From positions 1-64,000 of the forward strand of contig JABDAN010000005.1 of NCBI GenBank assembly GCA_013289175.1: a stretch of DNA of 64,000 nt. Direction: 5' to 3'. The notes beneath the pieces are model-generated. The model searched no databases. It saw nothing but the letters and a program-made list of their open reading frames with translations, and was not told the DNA's origin. Shown one piece after another: positions 51,914 to 60,826 of the stretch (positions are counted from its first letter, which is position 1; each line of letters begins with the position of its first letter). The stretch comes from Bacteroidota bacterium. Its GTDB lineage: Bacteria; Bacteroidota; Bacteroidia; Chitinophagales; Chitinophagaceae. Both the position numbers and the translations under genes were made by a program.

Positions 51914-52714
51914 ATGCTTGTCATGGAATGGGGGAAACCGCTTTCCTTTAGGAAATATGGCCTGCTGCTGTGTTTTCTTGTCAAAGGGTGGATATCGCTG
52001 GCCCAGCCAACTGTCTATACCGTTTCCAATGCCCACTCCCACAACGACTATGAGCAAAAAATCCCCTATTGGCTTGCCTATCAGGCCGGTTTTGGTTCCA
52101 TAGAAGCGGATATTTTCCTGGTCGATTCCATATTGTATGTTGCCCATGACCGCAGGGAACTACAGCGAAAAATAAAGTTGGAGACGGAGTACCTCATTCC
52201 TATTGTGCACTGTCTAGAAAAAAATAATGGACAGCCTTATCCAAAAACCGGAAAAAAACTTCAGCTCCTCATTGACATCAAAACCGATTCCATTCATACT
52301 TTGGCGGCACTGATTGAGTTACTCAACAAATATCCTTCCCTGATTCATAACCAGTCCTTGAGTTGGGTGATTACGGGAAACCGTCCCGATGAATCCCTGT
52401 TTACCGGTTATCCGGATTTTATTCGTTTCGATGGTGAACTGCATAAGAATTATTCATCGGAAGCTTTAACGAAAATATCGTTGATGAGTGATGATTTCAA
52501 GAGTTATAGCGGTTGGAGCGGGGAAAATAATATACCGAAAGAGGCCGATTCTGTTTTGACCGCTGCTGTATCAAAATCACACCGATTGAGAAAACCCGTG
52601 CGGTTTTGGGATGCTCCCGATCAGGCCAACGCCTGGCATCACCTGGAACTTCTAAAAGTGGATTATATCAATACCGACCACATCAAAGCGCTGGCTGACT
52701 ATTTTAAAAAATAA
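51914..52714 (+). CDS. PI-PLC/GDPD-like phosphodiesterase family protein (AIM6-like)
   Basis: This 266-residue secreted protein (signal ending about ISLAQ) has the TIM-barrel phosphodiesterase start NAHSHNDYEQKIPYWLAYQA, then GFGSIEADIFLVDSILYVAH with the metal/catalytic residues of the GDPD/AIM6 type. KKLQLLIDIKTD and a late RFWDAPDQANAWHHL follow. The relatives hydrolyse glycerophosphodiesters or phosphoinositides; many Bacteroidota copies have unknown substrate. It is 29 bases upstream of the Gfo/Idh gene, so it may share an operon with that gene and the amino-sugar isomerase. Confidence 0.8.
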   Translation: MLVMEWGKPLSFRKYGLLLCFLVKGWISLAQPTVYTVSNAHSHNDYEQKIPYWLAYQAGFGSIEADIFLVDSILYVAHDRRELQRKIKLETEYLIPIVHCLEKNNGQPYPKTGKKLQLLIDIKTDSIHTLAALIELLNKYPSLIHNQSLSWVITGNRPDESLFTGYPDFIRFDGELHKNYSSEALTKISLMSDDFKSYSGWSGENNIPKEADSVLTAAVSKSHRLRKPVRFWDAPDQANAWHHLELLKVDYINTDHIKALADYFKK

Positions 52715-52743
52715 TTCTTTTATCATCCTTCACAATCGTTCAC

Positions 52744-54273
52744 ATGGAAACAAATAAGAATTCCGCAGAAAAGAAAACCATTAGTAGACAGGCGTTTCTA
52801 AAAAAGGCAGCGACTGCCGCTGCCGGATTTTATATTGTTCCCCGCCATGTTTTGGGAGGACAGGGGTTCGTAGCACCCAGTGATAAACTCTATATTGCCG
52901 CCATTGGCACCGGTGGAGAAGCAGCGAATGATATTTATCACTATGCAACGGCACCCAAAAAAAATGCAGTCATCGCCTTTCTTTGCGATGTAGATGAACG
53001 ACCTGCTGCCAAAAGCAGGGCTAAATATCCCAGCGCTAAATTTTATGCAGACTGGCGCGAATTGTTCGAAAAGGAAAGCAAACATTTTGACGCCGTTTCA
53101 GTGGCCATCCCCGATCACAATCACGCGATCGTTGGATACAGTGCAATGGAACTGAAGAAACATTTGTATCTACAAAAACCGCTTACACACGATATCTACG
53201 AGGCCCGTGTACTTACTGAGGCGGCTAAAAAATTTAAGGTGGTTACCCAAATGGGTGACCAGGGTGCGTCCAGCGATGGTATGCGAACCATGCGGGAATG
53301 GTTTGAAGCGGGGGTTCTCGGCGATATTGAAAAAGTTTATTGCTGGACCGACCGGCCGGTCTGGCCACAGGGAATAACCTGGCCAATGGACCGGCCTCCT
53401 GTTCCTAAAGAACTCAATTGGGATCTATGGCTGGGTACAGCTCAATCGACTGACTATATCGATAATTTGGTGCCCTTCAACTGGAGGGGATGGTGGGAAT
53501 TTGGAACGGGTGCATTGGGAGATATGGGTTGCCATATCATCGGTCCGCCGTTCAAGCTGATGGAACTTGGATATCCGACTTCTATTTCCGGGAGTGCCAG
53601 CACGGTCTACAAAGGAATATTTAAAGAAGGGATCTATCCGGAAAGCGGGCCGGTATCCAGTTCGATAAAATTTAATTTTCCGTTGAAGAATGGGAAAACG
53701 CTGGATCTGATCTGGATGGATGGTGGTATCACGCCTCAGAGAATTCAGGAGCTGGATCCATCGGTCAATATGAATCAGGCCCTGTTTGATTGGCCAAAGG
53801 ACAACGACAATGAAGGGGGAACCTTGTTCATTGGCACAAAAGGAAAGGTTTCCTGTGGTTGGGGCGGAACCGTCCCCAGACTTTGGCCCGAGTCCTTACG
53901 CAAAGAGGTTCAAGTACCTAAAAAATATCCCCGCGTTCAAGGAGATATGGATGGTCACTGGTGGCAGTGGGTGGATGCCTGTATTGCTGGATACGGAAAT
54001 GCAGAAGTGGATTCCCCCTTTGAAGGTTATGCCGGGCCCCTTACGGAAACAGTTTTACTCGGAAATCTTTTACTGCGCAGTTTTAATATTCAGGAAAAAA
54101 TCAAACGAATGGATCCGGTGTATGGTGAACAGGAATATTTTACATTCCCTGGTAGATATATTTCATTCCAATGGGATGGTCCTTCTATGCGCGTCACAAA
54201 TTTTGAACCCGCCAATCAGTTCATCAAAAGGGAATATAGAAAGGGCTGGGGTGAATTGAAATTATCGTCATGA
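52744..54273 (+). CDS. Gfo/Idh/MocA family oxidoreductase with Tat-like leader
   Basis: This 509-residue protein has a leader SRQAFLKKAATAAAGFYIVP (one Arg only, so a relaxed Tat-type signal). The Rossmann NAD(P)-binding start is KLYIAAIGTGGEAANDIYH, with CDVDERPAAKSRAKYP. The Gfo/Idh signature is AVSVAIPDHNHAIVGYSAME with the Lys in LQKPLTHD, and the C-terminal domain contains a TGALGDMGCHIIGPP segment with His. Exported family members act on sugars or glycosides in the periplasm. The ATGA overlap with the downstream isomerase points to a shared sugar pathway. Confidence 0.9.
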   Translation: METNKNSAEKKTISRQAFLKKAATAAAGFYIVPRHVLGGQGFVAPSDKLYIAAIGTGGEAANDIYHYATAPKKNAVIAFLCDVDERPAAKSRAKYPSAKFYADWRELFEKESKHFDAVSVAIPDHNHAIVGYSAMELKKHLYLQKPLTHDIYEARVLTEAAKKFKVVTQMGDQGASSDGMRTMREWFEAGVLGDIEKVYCWTDRPVWPQGITWPMDRPPVPKELNWDLWLGTAQSTDYIDNLVPFNWRGWWEFGTGALGDMGCHIIGPPFKLMELGYPTSISGSASTVYKGIFKEGIYPESGPVSSSIKFNFPLKNGKTLDLIWMDGGITPQRIQELDPSVNMNQALFDWPKDNDNEGGTLFIGTKGKVSCGWGGTVPRLWPESLRKEVQVPKKYPRVQGDMDGHWWQWVDACIAGYGNAEVDSPFEGYAGPLTETVLLGNLLLRSFNIQEKIKRMDPVYGEQEYFTFPGRYISFQWDGPSMRVTNFEPANQFIKREYRKGWGELKLSS

Positions 54274-54989
54274 CTATAAAGACGCTGGAAACGAAGAATG
54301 AAATGAGCCGGATGGCAGCTGATCTTATAATCCAGGGCCTGGAAGAAAATGGGAATTTGCTTTTCTGTGCGGCTACAGGAAATACACCTACGGAAACCTA
54401 TCAACTCTTGAAGAAATCTTCCGACCATCGGCCCGGATTGTTTTCGGGATTGCGGGTCATTAAGCTCGATGAGTGGGGAGGGGTGGAGAAAAATAGTCCA
54501 GGTACCTGTGAAGCCTATCTCCAAGACCATTTGGTGGGTCCCCTCGGAATTGAAGCATCCCGGTATATTTCATTTGACAGTGCTCCACCGGATCCGACAC
54601 TGGAATGCAACAGAATTCGCCAGGCAATTTCTGAAGAGGGGCCCATTCATATATGTTTGTTGGGCCTGGGATTGAACGGTCACCTGGCACTGAATGAACC
54701 AGCAGATTATTTGGAGTCCTGTGTTCATATCGCAGAACTTTCCGACAGTTCCCTTCATCACAGCATGGTGAGAGAAATGCCGGTGAAACCCATTTACGGG
54801 TTGACGCTGGGGATGGCAGATATCCTCCAGTCTGTTATGATCATTTTGCTGGTCAGTGGAGCATCCAAAAAGGCAGTGACTTCAGAATTTTTATCGGGTC
54901 GGGTGTCAACGAAATTACCCGCCTCTTTTTTATGGCTTCACTCAAATGTTATTTGTCTACTCGATAAACAAGCCAATCCTTTTTTATAG
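54270..54989 (+). CDS. amino-sugar-phosphate isomerase/deaminase (NagB-like)
   Basis: This 239-residue cytosolic enzyme belongs to the glucosamine/galactosamine-6-phosphate isomerase family. The sugar-phosphate loop ATGNTPTETYQLL (about 35-47), KLDEWGG (catalytic Asp), and GLGLNGHLALNEP (active-site His/Glu) are visible. Its substrate is probably glucosamine- or galactosamine-6-phosphate, converted to a ketose phosphate and ammonia. It overlaps the Gfo/Idh gene by ATGA. The C-terminal 6 bases overlap the convergent DUF885 gene. Confidence 0.87.
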   Translation: MTIKTLETKNEMSRMAADLIIQGLEENGNLLFCAATGNTPTETYQLLKKSSDHRPGLFSGLRVIKLDEWGGVEKNSPGTCEAYLQDHLVGPLGIEASRYISFDSAPPDPTLECNRIRQAISEEGPIHICLLGLGLNGHLALNEPADYLESCVHIAELSDSSLHHSMVREMPVKPIYGLTLGMADILQSVMIILLVSGASKKAVTSEFLSGRVSTKLPASFLWLHSNVICLLDKQANPFL

Positions 54990-56741
54990 TATATCATTCC
55001 AGGTCGATTTATCCGTTAACAGCAACTCCCGCAATAAACGAATCGGTGGCATCCCGTTGTCCAGGATTTTGTCGTGAAATTTTAACAGGGAAAAATTGGC
55101 ACCTTCCTGTTTTTGATAGTCGGATCTCAGTTTTAGGATTTCCAGTTTCCCCACTGTATAAAACAGGTAGCCTGGATCAAAGGTTCCACGGAGGGCCTCC
55201 TGACGACAGGGTTTATCACCCTGATACCAGTTTGTCATCAAAAATTTTGTGCCTTCATCAATTGTCATTCCCTGACAATGGGTCCTAACGGATACGCACA
55301 ACCGGCAAAGGCGAAGCAAGGCATCACCTGATTGGGCCAGTCGGAATTTAGCTGCACGAATAGAGTCCCCATTGTTTCCATAACCTTCATCCAACATCAT
55401 TTTTTCACAATAGTGTGCCCATCCTTCCACATAGGCATAGGAAGGAAAGATTTTTTCAACTTTGGTTGTCGGGGAAGCGTTCAGGTGTAAAAACTGTGTA
55501 TAATGGCCTGGATAAACTTCGTGGATGCTCACCACATCGGTGGTATAATAGTTAAACTGGCGCAGCCAGTCGTTCTTTTGGGTGGGCGTCCAGCTTGAAT
55601 CGACCGGCGTGATATAATAATAAGCTTCACTGGCCGTCGTTTCGAAGGGCCCAGGAGTATCCATGGAGGCGGTGCTGGTTTCCCGTGCATAAGGGGGCGT
55701 TTCTTTTACCTGAACCCGGACTTCGGATGGCATGGAAACAATCTTTTTATCAATGATGTATTGACGGATGGACTCAAGCGTTTTTCGCGCGTCGGGTATA
55801 AGGTCCTGGGCAGTTGGATGTTCGTTTTCCAGGTCATTGTATACATCCACGGGTTTCTTTTTGGGATTGATGATCTTCGCCGCTGCATTAAAGGACGCTT
55901 GTTCTTTTTTAAGTTCTTGCATACCAATTTCTAAAATCCTTTCCGGAGAAATGGTGATGTTTTCGTCATAGAGAAGCATCTTCTGATAGTTTTCGCGCCC
56001 AATGGCGTAATGATTGTGGGCCTTGGGAAGTTTTTCCTTTTGCAGGTAAGAAATAAATCCATTAAGCGCATCCGTCGCTTTTTTGTTAGAAGCCTTAAAT
56101 GCGGTCATTAAGCTGTCATTCTTGACATCTTTTAAAGCAGTAGGTAGGTCGGTATTTAAGAAAGAAACAGAACCTTTCGCTATCTGAATGGCCGTTTCAA
56201 TAAAAGGCTTAGCTAAGGAATCTTGAAGATTTGCCCTTGCCTGATCGAAGAGCCGTGGCGCCTGGTTTTCCAAGGCGATAATAGAGCGTAGTCTGTTTTC
56301 CAGTGGGGCGAAGTTCCTTTTTATATAGGTATTGACATCAATCGCCCCGGCATAGGTCATCGGATTTTTAGTGTAGGTTTTCAGTTCCGTCAAATCAAAA
56401 ATATCAGATTTGATTTCATTTTGGACAATCCGCAAGTCATAAAAATTTTTTTGACTCAAGGAAGCCGTGTCCATCTTATCCAACTTTTGGTTGTATTCAT
56501 TTAACCAAGCCAACTCCCGGTCGAGGGCATTTTTGCTATAATCCGCCAAAATCCCGTCATATTGGTGGATGCCCAAGCTGACCGCAAACTGGGGGTGCAG
56601 ATTCAGATAACCGGTTACCAAACTATCGACGGTTTGCTGGTAAACCGAATCAGCAGAAGGAATGGGTTGTGTATTGCTGTTCTGACGGCAACTGAAAAGT
56701 GTGATCCCCAGTATCAACAATAGCAATGATCCAAGACGCAT
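54984..56741 (-). CDS. DUF885 family lipoprotein (putative metallo-peptidase)
   Basis: This 585-residue protein has a lipobox LFSC (Cys18) and the DUF885 fold: a helical N-terminal domain and the motif SIHEVYPGHYTQFLHL, which carries the H-E-x-x-P-G-H signature of the family (about 410-417). GWAHYCEKMMLDEGYG follows with the conserved Glu further on. DUF885 proteins are probably metal-dependent peptidases; the substrate here is unknown. It is probably periplasmic. Convergent with and overlapping the isomerase gene by 6 bases. Confidence 0.9.
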   Translation of the reverse strand: MRLGSLLLLILGITLFSCRQNSNTQPIPSADSVYQQTVDSLVTGYLNLHPQFAVSLGIHQYDGILADYSKNALDRELAWLNEYNQKLDKMDTASLSQKNFYDLRIVQNEIKSDIFDLTELKTYTKNPMTYAGAIDVNTYIKRNFAPLENRLRSIIALENQAPRLFDQARANLQDSLAKPFIETAIQIAKGSVSFLNTDLPTALKDVKNDSLMTAFKASNKKATDALNGFISYLQKEKLPKAHNHYAIGRENYQKMLLYDENITISPERILEIGMQELKKEQASFNAAAKIINPKKKPVDVYNDLENEHPTAQDLIPDARKTLESIRQYIIDKKIVSMPSEVRVQVKETPPYARETSTASMDTPGPFETTASEAYYYITPVDSSWTPTQKNDWLRQFNYYTTDVVSIHEVYPGHYTQFLHLNASPTTKVEKIFPSYAYVEGWAHYCEKMMLDEGYGNNGDSIRAAKFRLAQSGDALLRLCRLCVSVRTHCQGMTIDEGTKFLMTNWYQGDKPCRQEALRGTFDPGYLFYTVGKLEILKLRSDYQKQEGANFSLLKFHDKILDNGMPPIRLLRELLLTDKSTWNDIL

Positions 56742-56975
56742 GGTATAAAAATTAAAGTTTCAGAATGTAAAAAAAGGAACATGATGTCAGTTATATACGG
56801 AAAACTCGGATGTCAATAACCAGCATATAGAAATTATCCTGGAATCTGTAAATCCAGCTTAATTTTCAAATGTCGGGTAAATACTGTTAATTTGAATGCC
56901 CTTTTCCCCTAAGAACTACCTTATTTCAATTTCCTGTAAAGCAACGTTCCTCACCAAACAGGAGTCATATTAATA

Positions 56976-58973
56976 ATGGTAAAAGCCTGCTTATTTGCGG
57001 TTTTGTTCCTCCTATCGGAACGGGGATGGTCTCAGGCATTTCCAGAGACCGGCCAGCTTCCCAGTACGGCCTTCCCGGTTTGTGGTACCAATACATTCAA
57101 GCAAACGATCGTTCCCGAGGGGGTGACCGCTGGACTACAGGCACCGGGCTGCGGCCTATATCCGGATGTAAATCCTTTTTGGTATTCTTTTACCTGTTTT
57201 AAGGGGGGTACCCTGGGATTTGTGATCACCCCGCGAAATCTCGGCGATGACTATGACTGGATGCTTTTTGATATTACCGGCCATAATGCCAGTGATGTAT
57301 TTACCAATGCGGGCCTGGTGGTGGTGGGCAACTGGTCAGGCTCTTCTGGTTTAACGGGTGCAAGAACAGGTGGAAGCAACAAAACAGAGTGTGCGTCAGA
57401 TCCAAGGGACAATGTTCCCACTTTCAGCGCAATGCCTACCCTGATCCAGGGTCACAAATACCTGCTGCTCGTAAGTCACTATACGCAATCCCAAACCGGT
57501 TATTCTCTGACATTCAGTGGAGGTACGGCGGTTATAACAGATCCCACTTTGCCGCACTTACAATCGGCCACGATCTCTTGTGACAGGAAAACCCTCACGG
57601 TTCTGCTCAACAAACAGATGCGTTGCAGCAGCCTGGATCTGGATGGCTCCGGTTTTTCGATAGCCAACGCAACGATTGTATCTGCGCAAAGCCAGGATTG
57701 TAACGGTGGCTTTGACATGACCACCCTTTTCTTAACGCTGAGTGCACCGCTGGCGCCAGGAAATTATTCCCTGGTAGTAAAAAACGGCAGTGATGGAAAT
57801 ACTTTGTTGGACGATTGTGACAACAATCTGCCGGTGGATGAATCCGCATCTTTTACGGTACAACCTCCCCACGCTACACCTTTTGACAGTCTGACCACTC
57901 CCAGCTGTGCTCCCCAAGTGGTTCAATTGGTTTTTTCTGACCCGATCCAGTGCAGCTCAATCGCACCCGATGGATCAGACTTTCAGATTACAGGGGCGCC
58001 GGGCTTGAGTATCTCAAAAGCAGAAGGCCAGTGCAGCAACGGACTTACGAGCGCCATCAATGTAACCTTCAATGGGCCCATTCAAACTAAAGGGAATTTT
58101 CAAATTTCCCTGGTAACCGGTTCAGATGGAAACAGCCTGATCAATGTGTGTGGGGTAGAAACGCCCCCCGGGGGACAACTGTCTTTTGCCACGATGGATA
58201 CGGTGTCTGCCAGCTTTGGTTATCAAATTTCATATGGATGTAAAACAGACACGATTTCACTGAGCTATGCCTTGGCCAATGAGGTAAATTACTGGAAATG
58301 GACAATCGACACTTCAGAATCCAACTCTTCACTCGATCCGGAACTGCTGGAAAATATTTTCGGACAAAAGACGGTTCAGCATATTGTGTCGAATGGATTT
58401 TGCAGTGATACTTCTACTCAGATTGTCAACCTGGACAATGAATTAAAGGCATTTTTCCAGGCACCGGACTATGTTTGCCCAAAGGATGTTTTAAACTTTG
58501 TCAATGGTACCGTAGGTGATGTCGTAAGGTGGAACTGGGATTTTGGGGATGGAACATTTAGCAGTGTAAAGGATCCTGTCCCCCATTTGTATCCCAATAC
58601 CTTAACTGGAAAAAACTACCGGGTTGTCCTGACTGTTGAAAACAACCTGGGGTGTTTCGACAGTTTGAGTGAAGAAATCACCAAACTGCAAAGTTGTTTT
58701 ATTACGGTGCCCAATGCTTTTACGCCCAATGGCGACGGAAAAAATGATTTCCTGTACCCACTGAATGCTTACACGGCCACCAATTTAGAATTCAGGGTGT
58801 TCAACCGCTATGGCCAGCTCGTTTTTGAAACCAGAGACTGGACCCGGAAATGGGACGGAACCATCAACGGGAAACCTCAACCTGTTGGCGCTTACGTTTG
58901 GACACTGCGTTATACGGATGGATCGTCCGGCAAAGTTTTTTCAAGCCGGGGAACATCGGTGTTGGTCCGGTGA
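56976..58973 (+). CDS. secreted protein with SbsA-like repeats, PKD domain and T9SS type B (gliding-motility) sorting domain
   Basis: A signal peptide ends about GWSQ. A first domain (about 25-190) has Cys pairs and a GxWSGSSG turn. Two similar Ig-like repeats follow: LQSATISCDRKTLTVLLNKQ, NGSDGNTLLDDCDNN, and then SCAPQVVQLVFSDPIQCSSI, TGSDGNSLINVCG. A PKD domain has VRWNWDFGDGTFSSVKDP (about 513-530). The C-terminal gliding-motility-associated domain starts VPNAFTPNGDGKNDFLYP with GAYVWTLRYTDGSSG. The type B signal means T9SS export. Function is unknown; adhesin or structural role is likely. Confidence 0.9.
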   Translation: MVKACLFAVLFLLSERGWSQAFPETGQLPSTAFPVCGTNTFKQTIVPEGVTAGLQAPGCGLYPDVNPFWYSFTCFKGGTLGFVITPRNLGDDYDWMLFDITGHNASDVFTNAGLVVVGNWSGSSGLTGARTGGSNKTECASDPRDNVPTFSAMPTLIQGHKYLLLVSHYTQSQTGYSLTFSGGTAVITDPTLPHLQSATISCDRKTLTVLLNKQMRCSSLDLDGSGFSIANATIVSAQSQDCNGGFDMTTLFLTLSAPLAPGNYSLVVKNGSDGNTLLDDCDNNLPVDESASFTVQPPHATPFDSLTTPSCAPQVVQLVFSDPIQCSSIAPDGSDFQITGAPGLSISKAEGQCSNGLTSAINVTFNGPIQTKGNFQISLVTGSDGNSLINVCGVETPPGGQLSFATMDTVSASFGYQISYGCKTDTISLSYALANEVNYWKWTIDTSESNSSLDPELLENIFGQKTVQHIVSNGFCSDTSTQIVNLDNELKAFFQAPDYVCPKDVLNFVNGTVGDVVRWNWDFGDGTFSSVKDPVPHLYPNTLTGKNYRVVLTVENNLGCFDSLSEEITKLQSCFITVPNAFTPNGDGKNDFLYPLNAYTATNLEFRVFNRYGQLVFETRDWTRKWDGTINGKPQPVGAYVWTLRYTDGSSGKVFSSRGTSVLVR

Positions 58974-59067
58974 TGGCGGGTGATGGCCATCTTTTCCGAT
59001 CAAGTCAATGGTTTTTGGGAGTTTCGATTTTTGTTAGTCCAAAGCCAAATCAATGAAAATCTTAGCA

Positions 59068-59277
59068 CTAGCCTTGGTCAGCACTGATTTTCTCAAAGGG
59101 GAACTTCCCCTTAATTTTTTCGTTTAAAAATCTCCCTTTGGAGGCAGCGGCTTTCATTTTCTGGTACACCGAGTCAGAAACCCCCTTGTAATCATATACG
59201 ATTCCCGACCGAAATACAACCCGGAGAATCTTTGATGCAGGTAAGTAGCTAAAATATTGTATTACAGAGGATGGCAT
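59068..59277 (-). CDS. KTSC domain protein, 69 aa
   Basis: The small KTSC domain covers nearly the whole protein: SSVIQYFSYLPASKILRVVF, then SGIVYDYKGVSDSVYQKM and AASKGRFLNEKIKGKFPFEK. The C-terminal Gly/Arg/Asn region (RFLNEKIKGKF) is the characteristic part. The domain is named for a Lys tRNA synthetase fusion and its role is unclear. No signal peptide. Confidence 0.87.
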   Translation of the reverse strand: MPSSVIQYFSYLPASKILRVVFRSGIVYDYKGVSDSVYQKMKAAASKGRFLNEKIKGKFPFEKISADQG

Positions 59278-59369
59278 CTGTTTCTTCCAGCGCTCAATGA
59301 AAAAACAGTGCCAGGGCCCGGAATGTTGATTTTATTCGTAAATTAGGAGTGATCTTTTCTTCATTGGTA

Positions 59370-60068
59370 ATGAAAAAACATATTACCTGCACGCTATTTT
59401 GTTTTTCGATCATAGCGATGATTTTTGCGCAGGGAAATTCATATTCAGATCTTACCAAACTGGGAACTTTATCAAGAAGTCAATTTGATCCCGGATCCAT
59501 TGTTACAAGAAATCTTTATTTTGAAGGCGGTTGGGTAAAGGCAAAACTGCTGAAGGCGGATAATTCGGTGATGAGCAACGACTCTTTTCTATATAATTTT
59601 GATAAAATTGACCGGTCGCTGCTGATTACGGCGGATTTCAAAAATGTTTTCGAAATCGATCACCGGGAATTCAAAGCGATCATATTTTATGTTCATGACT
59701 CAGCTTACCTGTTCAAACACATTGATTTTATCAATGACAAGGATCTTTTTCAAATTCTGATCAATAGTAAGGATAAGTATTCTCTTTGTAAGGTTATGCG
59801 TACCAAATTGATTAAATACTACAGCAGTATTGGTTTGCAGCCTGCCCGACTGAGCCCCCTGGATAAATATGAGGACATCATCATGTACTATATTTTTTTC
59901 CCGAGCAGAGACTATAAAAAAATATTTTTGTTGAAAAAATCGGCAATAGAAAAGGCATTCAGGTTGGATCCGGATGGCCAAAAAGTATCTGAGTATCTGG
60001 AAGCAATAGGTAAGAAGGAACTGAGTGAAAACGATCTGATGCAGCTCATCAATTATCTTAACACCTAG
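59370..60068 (+). CDS. secreted protein of unknown function, 232 aa
   Basis: From ATG 59370 (MKKHITCTLFCFSIIAMIFAQ) the signal peptide is clear. The mature protein is Lys/Asp-rich with a repeated strand pattern (VTRNLYFEGGWVKAKLL, SLLITADFKNVFEIDH) followed by a helical C-terminal 90 residues (DYKKIFLLKKSAIEKAF). No family is recognised. It sits between the KTSC gene and the regulators and is convergent with lytT (8-base gap). Confidence 0.6.
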   Translation: MKKHITCTLFCFSIIAMIFAQGNSYSDLTKLGTLSRSQFDPGSIVTRNLYFEGGWVKAKLLKADNSVMSNDSFLYNFDKIDRSLLITADFKNVFEIDHREFKAIIFYVHDSAYLFKHIDFINDKDLFQILINSKDKYSLCKVMRTKLIKYYSSIGLQPARLSPLDKYEDIIMYYIFFPSRDYKKIFLLKKSAIEKAFRLDPDGQKVSEYLEAIGKKELSENDLMQLINYLNT

Positions 60069-60076
60069 CTGAGTTA

Positions 60077-60826
60077 TCAGCCACCAATGAGTTTAAGAAA
60101 GACGTCTTTTTTTCTGCGAGACACATCGATCACATCCCCGTTACGCAAAGTAATCTGTCCACCATCACCGCGTACATATTTTGTAATGTAGTTAAGGTTT
60201 ATCAGGTGTGAATGATGTACCCGGTAAAATTTGTAATCCTGAAGGAGTTCTTCAAAGTCTTTCAGCTGCCTGGTTACAAGCATATGTCTCCCATTCAATA
60301 AGATTATTTTGGAATAATTGGAACTCGATTCAATACGCATGATCTGATTAATTTGAATGAATTCGAGTCCGTCATTGGTAGGAATGGCAATCGGATCTTC
60401 CTGACTTTTGGGATTGGCCAGATTTTTTTTCAGTATATCGGCTCGCTCACGTGTTTTTTTCAGTGTAAATCCTGCCAATCTTTCTACGGTTTGCTGCAAG
60501 TCTTCGATTGCAACGGGTTTTACCAGGTAATCAAAGGCGCTAATACGTATGGCGTTGATGGCATAGTGATTATAAGCCGTAATAAATATGACTTCGAAAT
60601 CTATTTCAGGGATCTGCTCCAGCATTTTAAATCCACTCATGCGTGGCATTTCTATATCCAGAAAAATAACATCCGGTTTATTTTGCTGAATCAGTCGGAT
60701 TGCCTCTTCCGGATTTTGGGTTTGAGCGACAACTTTTACGGTCGGGCAATATTCGTGAATCTTGAACTGCAGGTTTTGCAGACTGTTTAATTCATCATCT
60801 ATCAGAATAGCTTTGAGCGTTGGCAT
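60077..60826 (-). CDS. LytTR-type response regulator
   Basis: This 249-residue regulator has an N-terminal receiver with AILIDDELNSLQNLQFKI, phosphoacceptor in VIFLDIEMPRMSGF (Asp57), and Lys in DYLVKPVAIEDL. The C-terminal LytTR DNA-binding domain (about 140-245) has LLNGRHMLVTRQLKDFE and FYRVHHSHLINLNYI. Partner of the kinase upstream: the genes overlap by 32 bases. Target genes are unknown. Confidence 0.95.
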   Translation of the reverse strand: MPTLKAILIDDELNSLQNLQFKIHEYCPTVKVVAQTQNPEEAIRLIQQNKPDVIFLDIEMPRMSGFKMLEQIPEIDFEVIFITAYNHYAINAIRISAFDYLVKPVAIEDLQQTVERLAGFTLKKTRERADILKKNLANPKSQEDPIAIPTNDGLEFIQINQIMRIESSSNYSKIILLNGRHMLVTRQLKDFEELLQDYKFYRVHHSHLINLNYITKYVRGDGGQITLRNGDVIDVSRRKKDVFLKLIGG

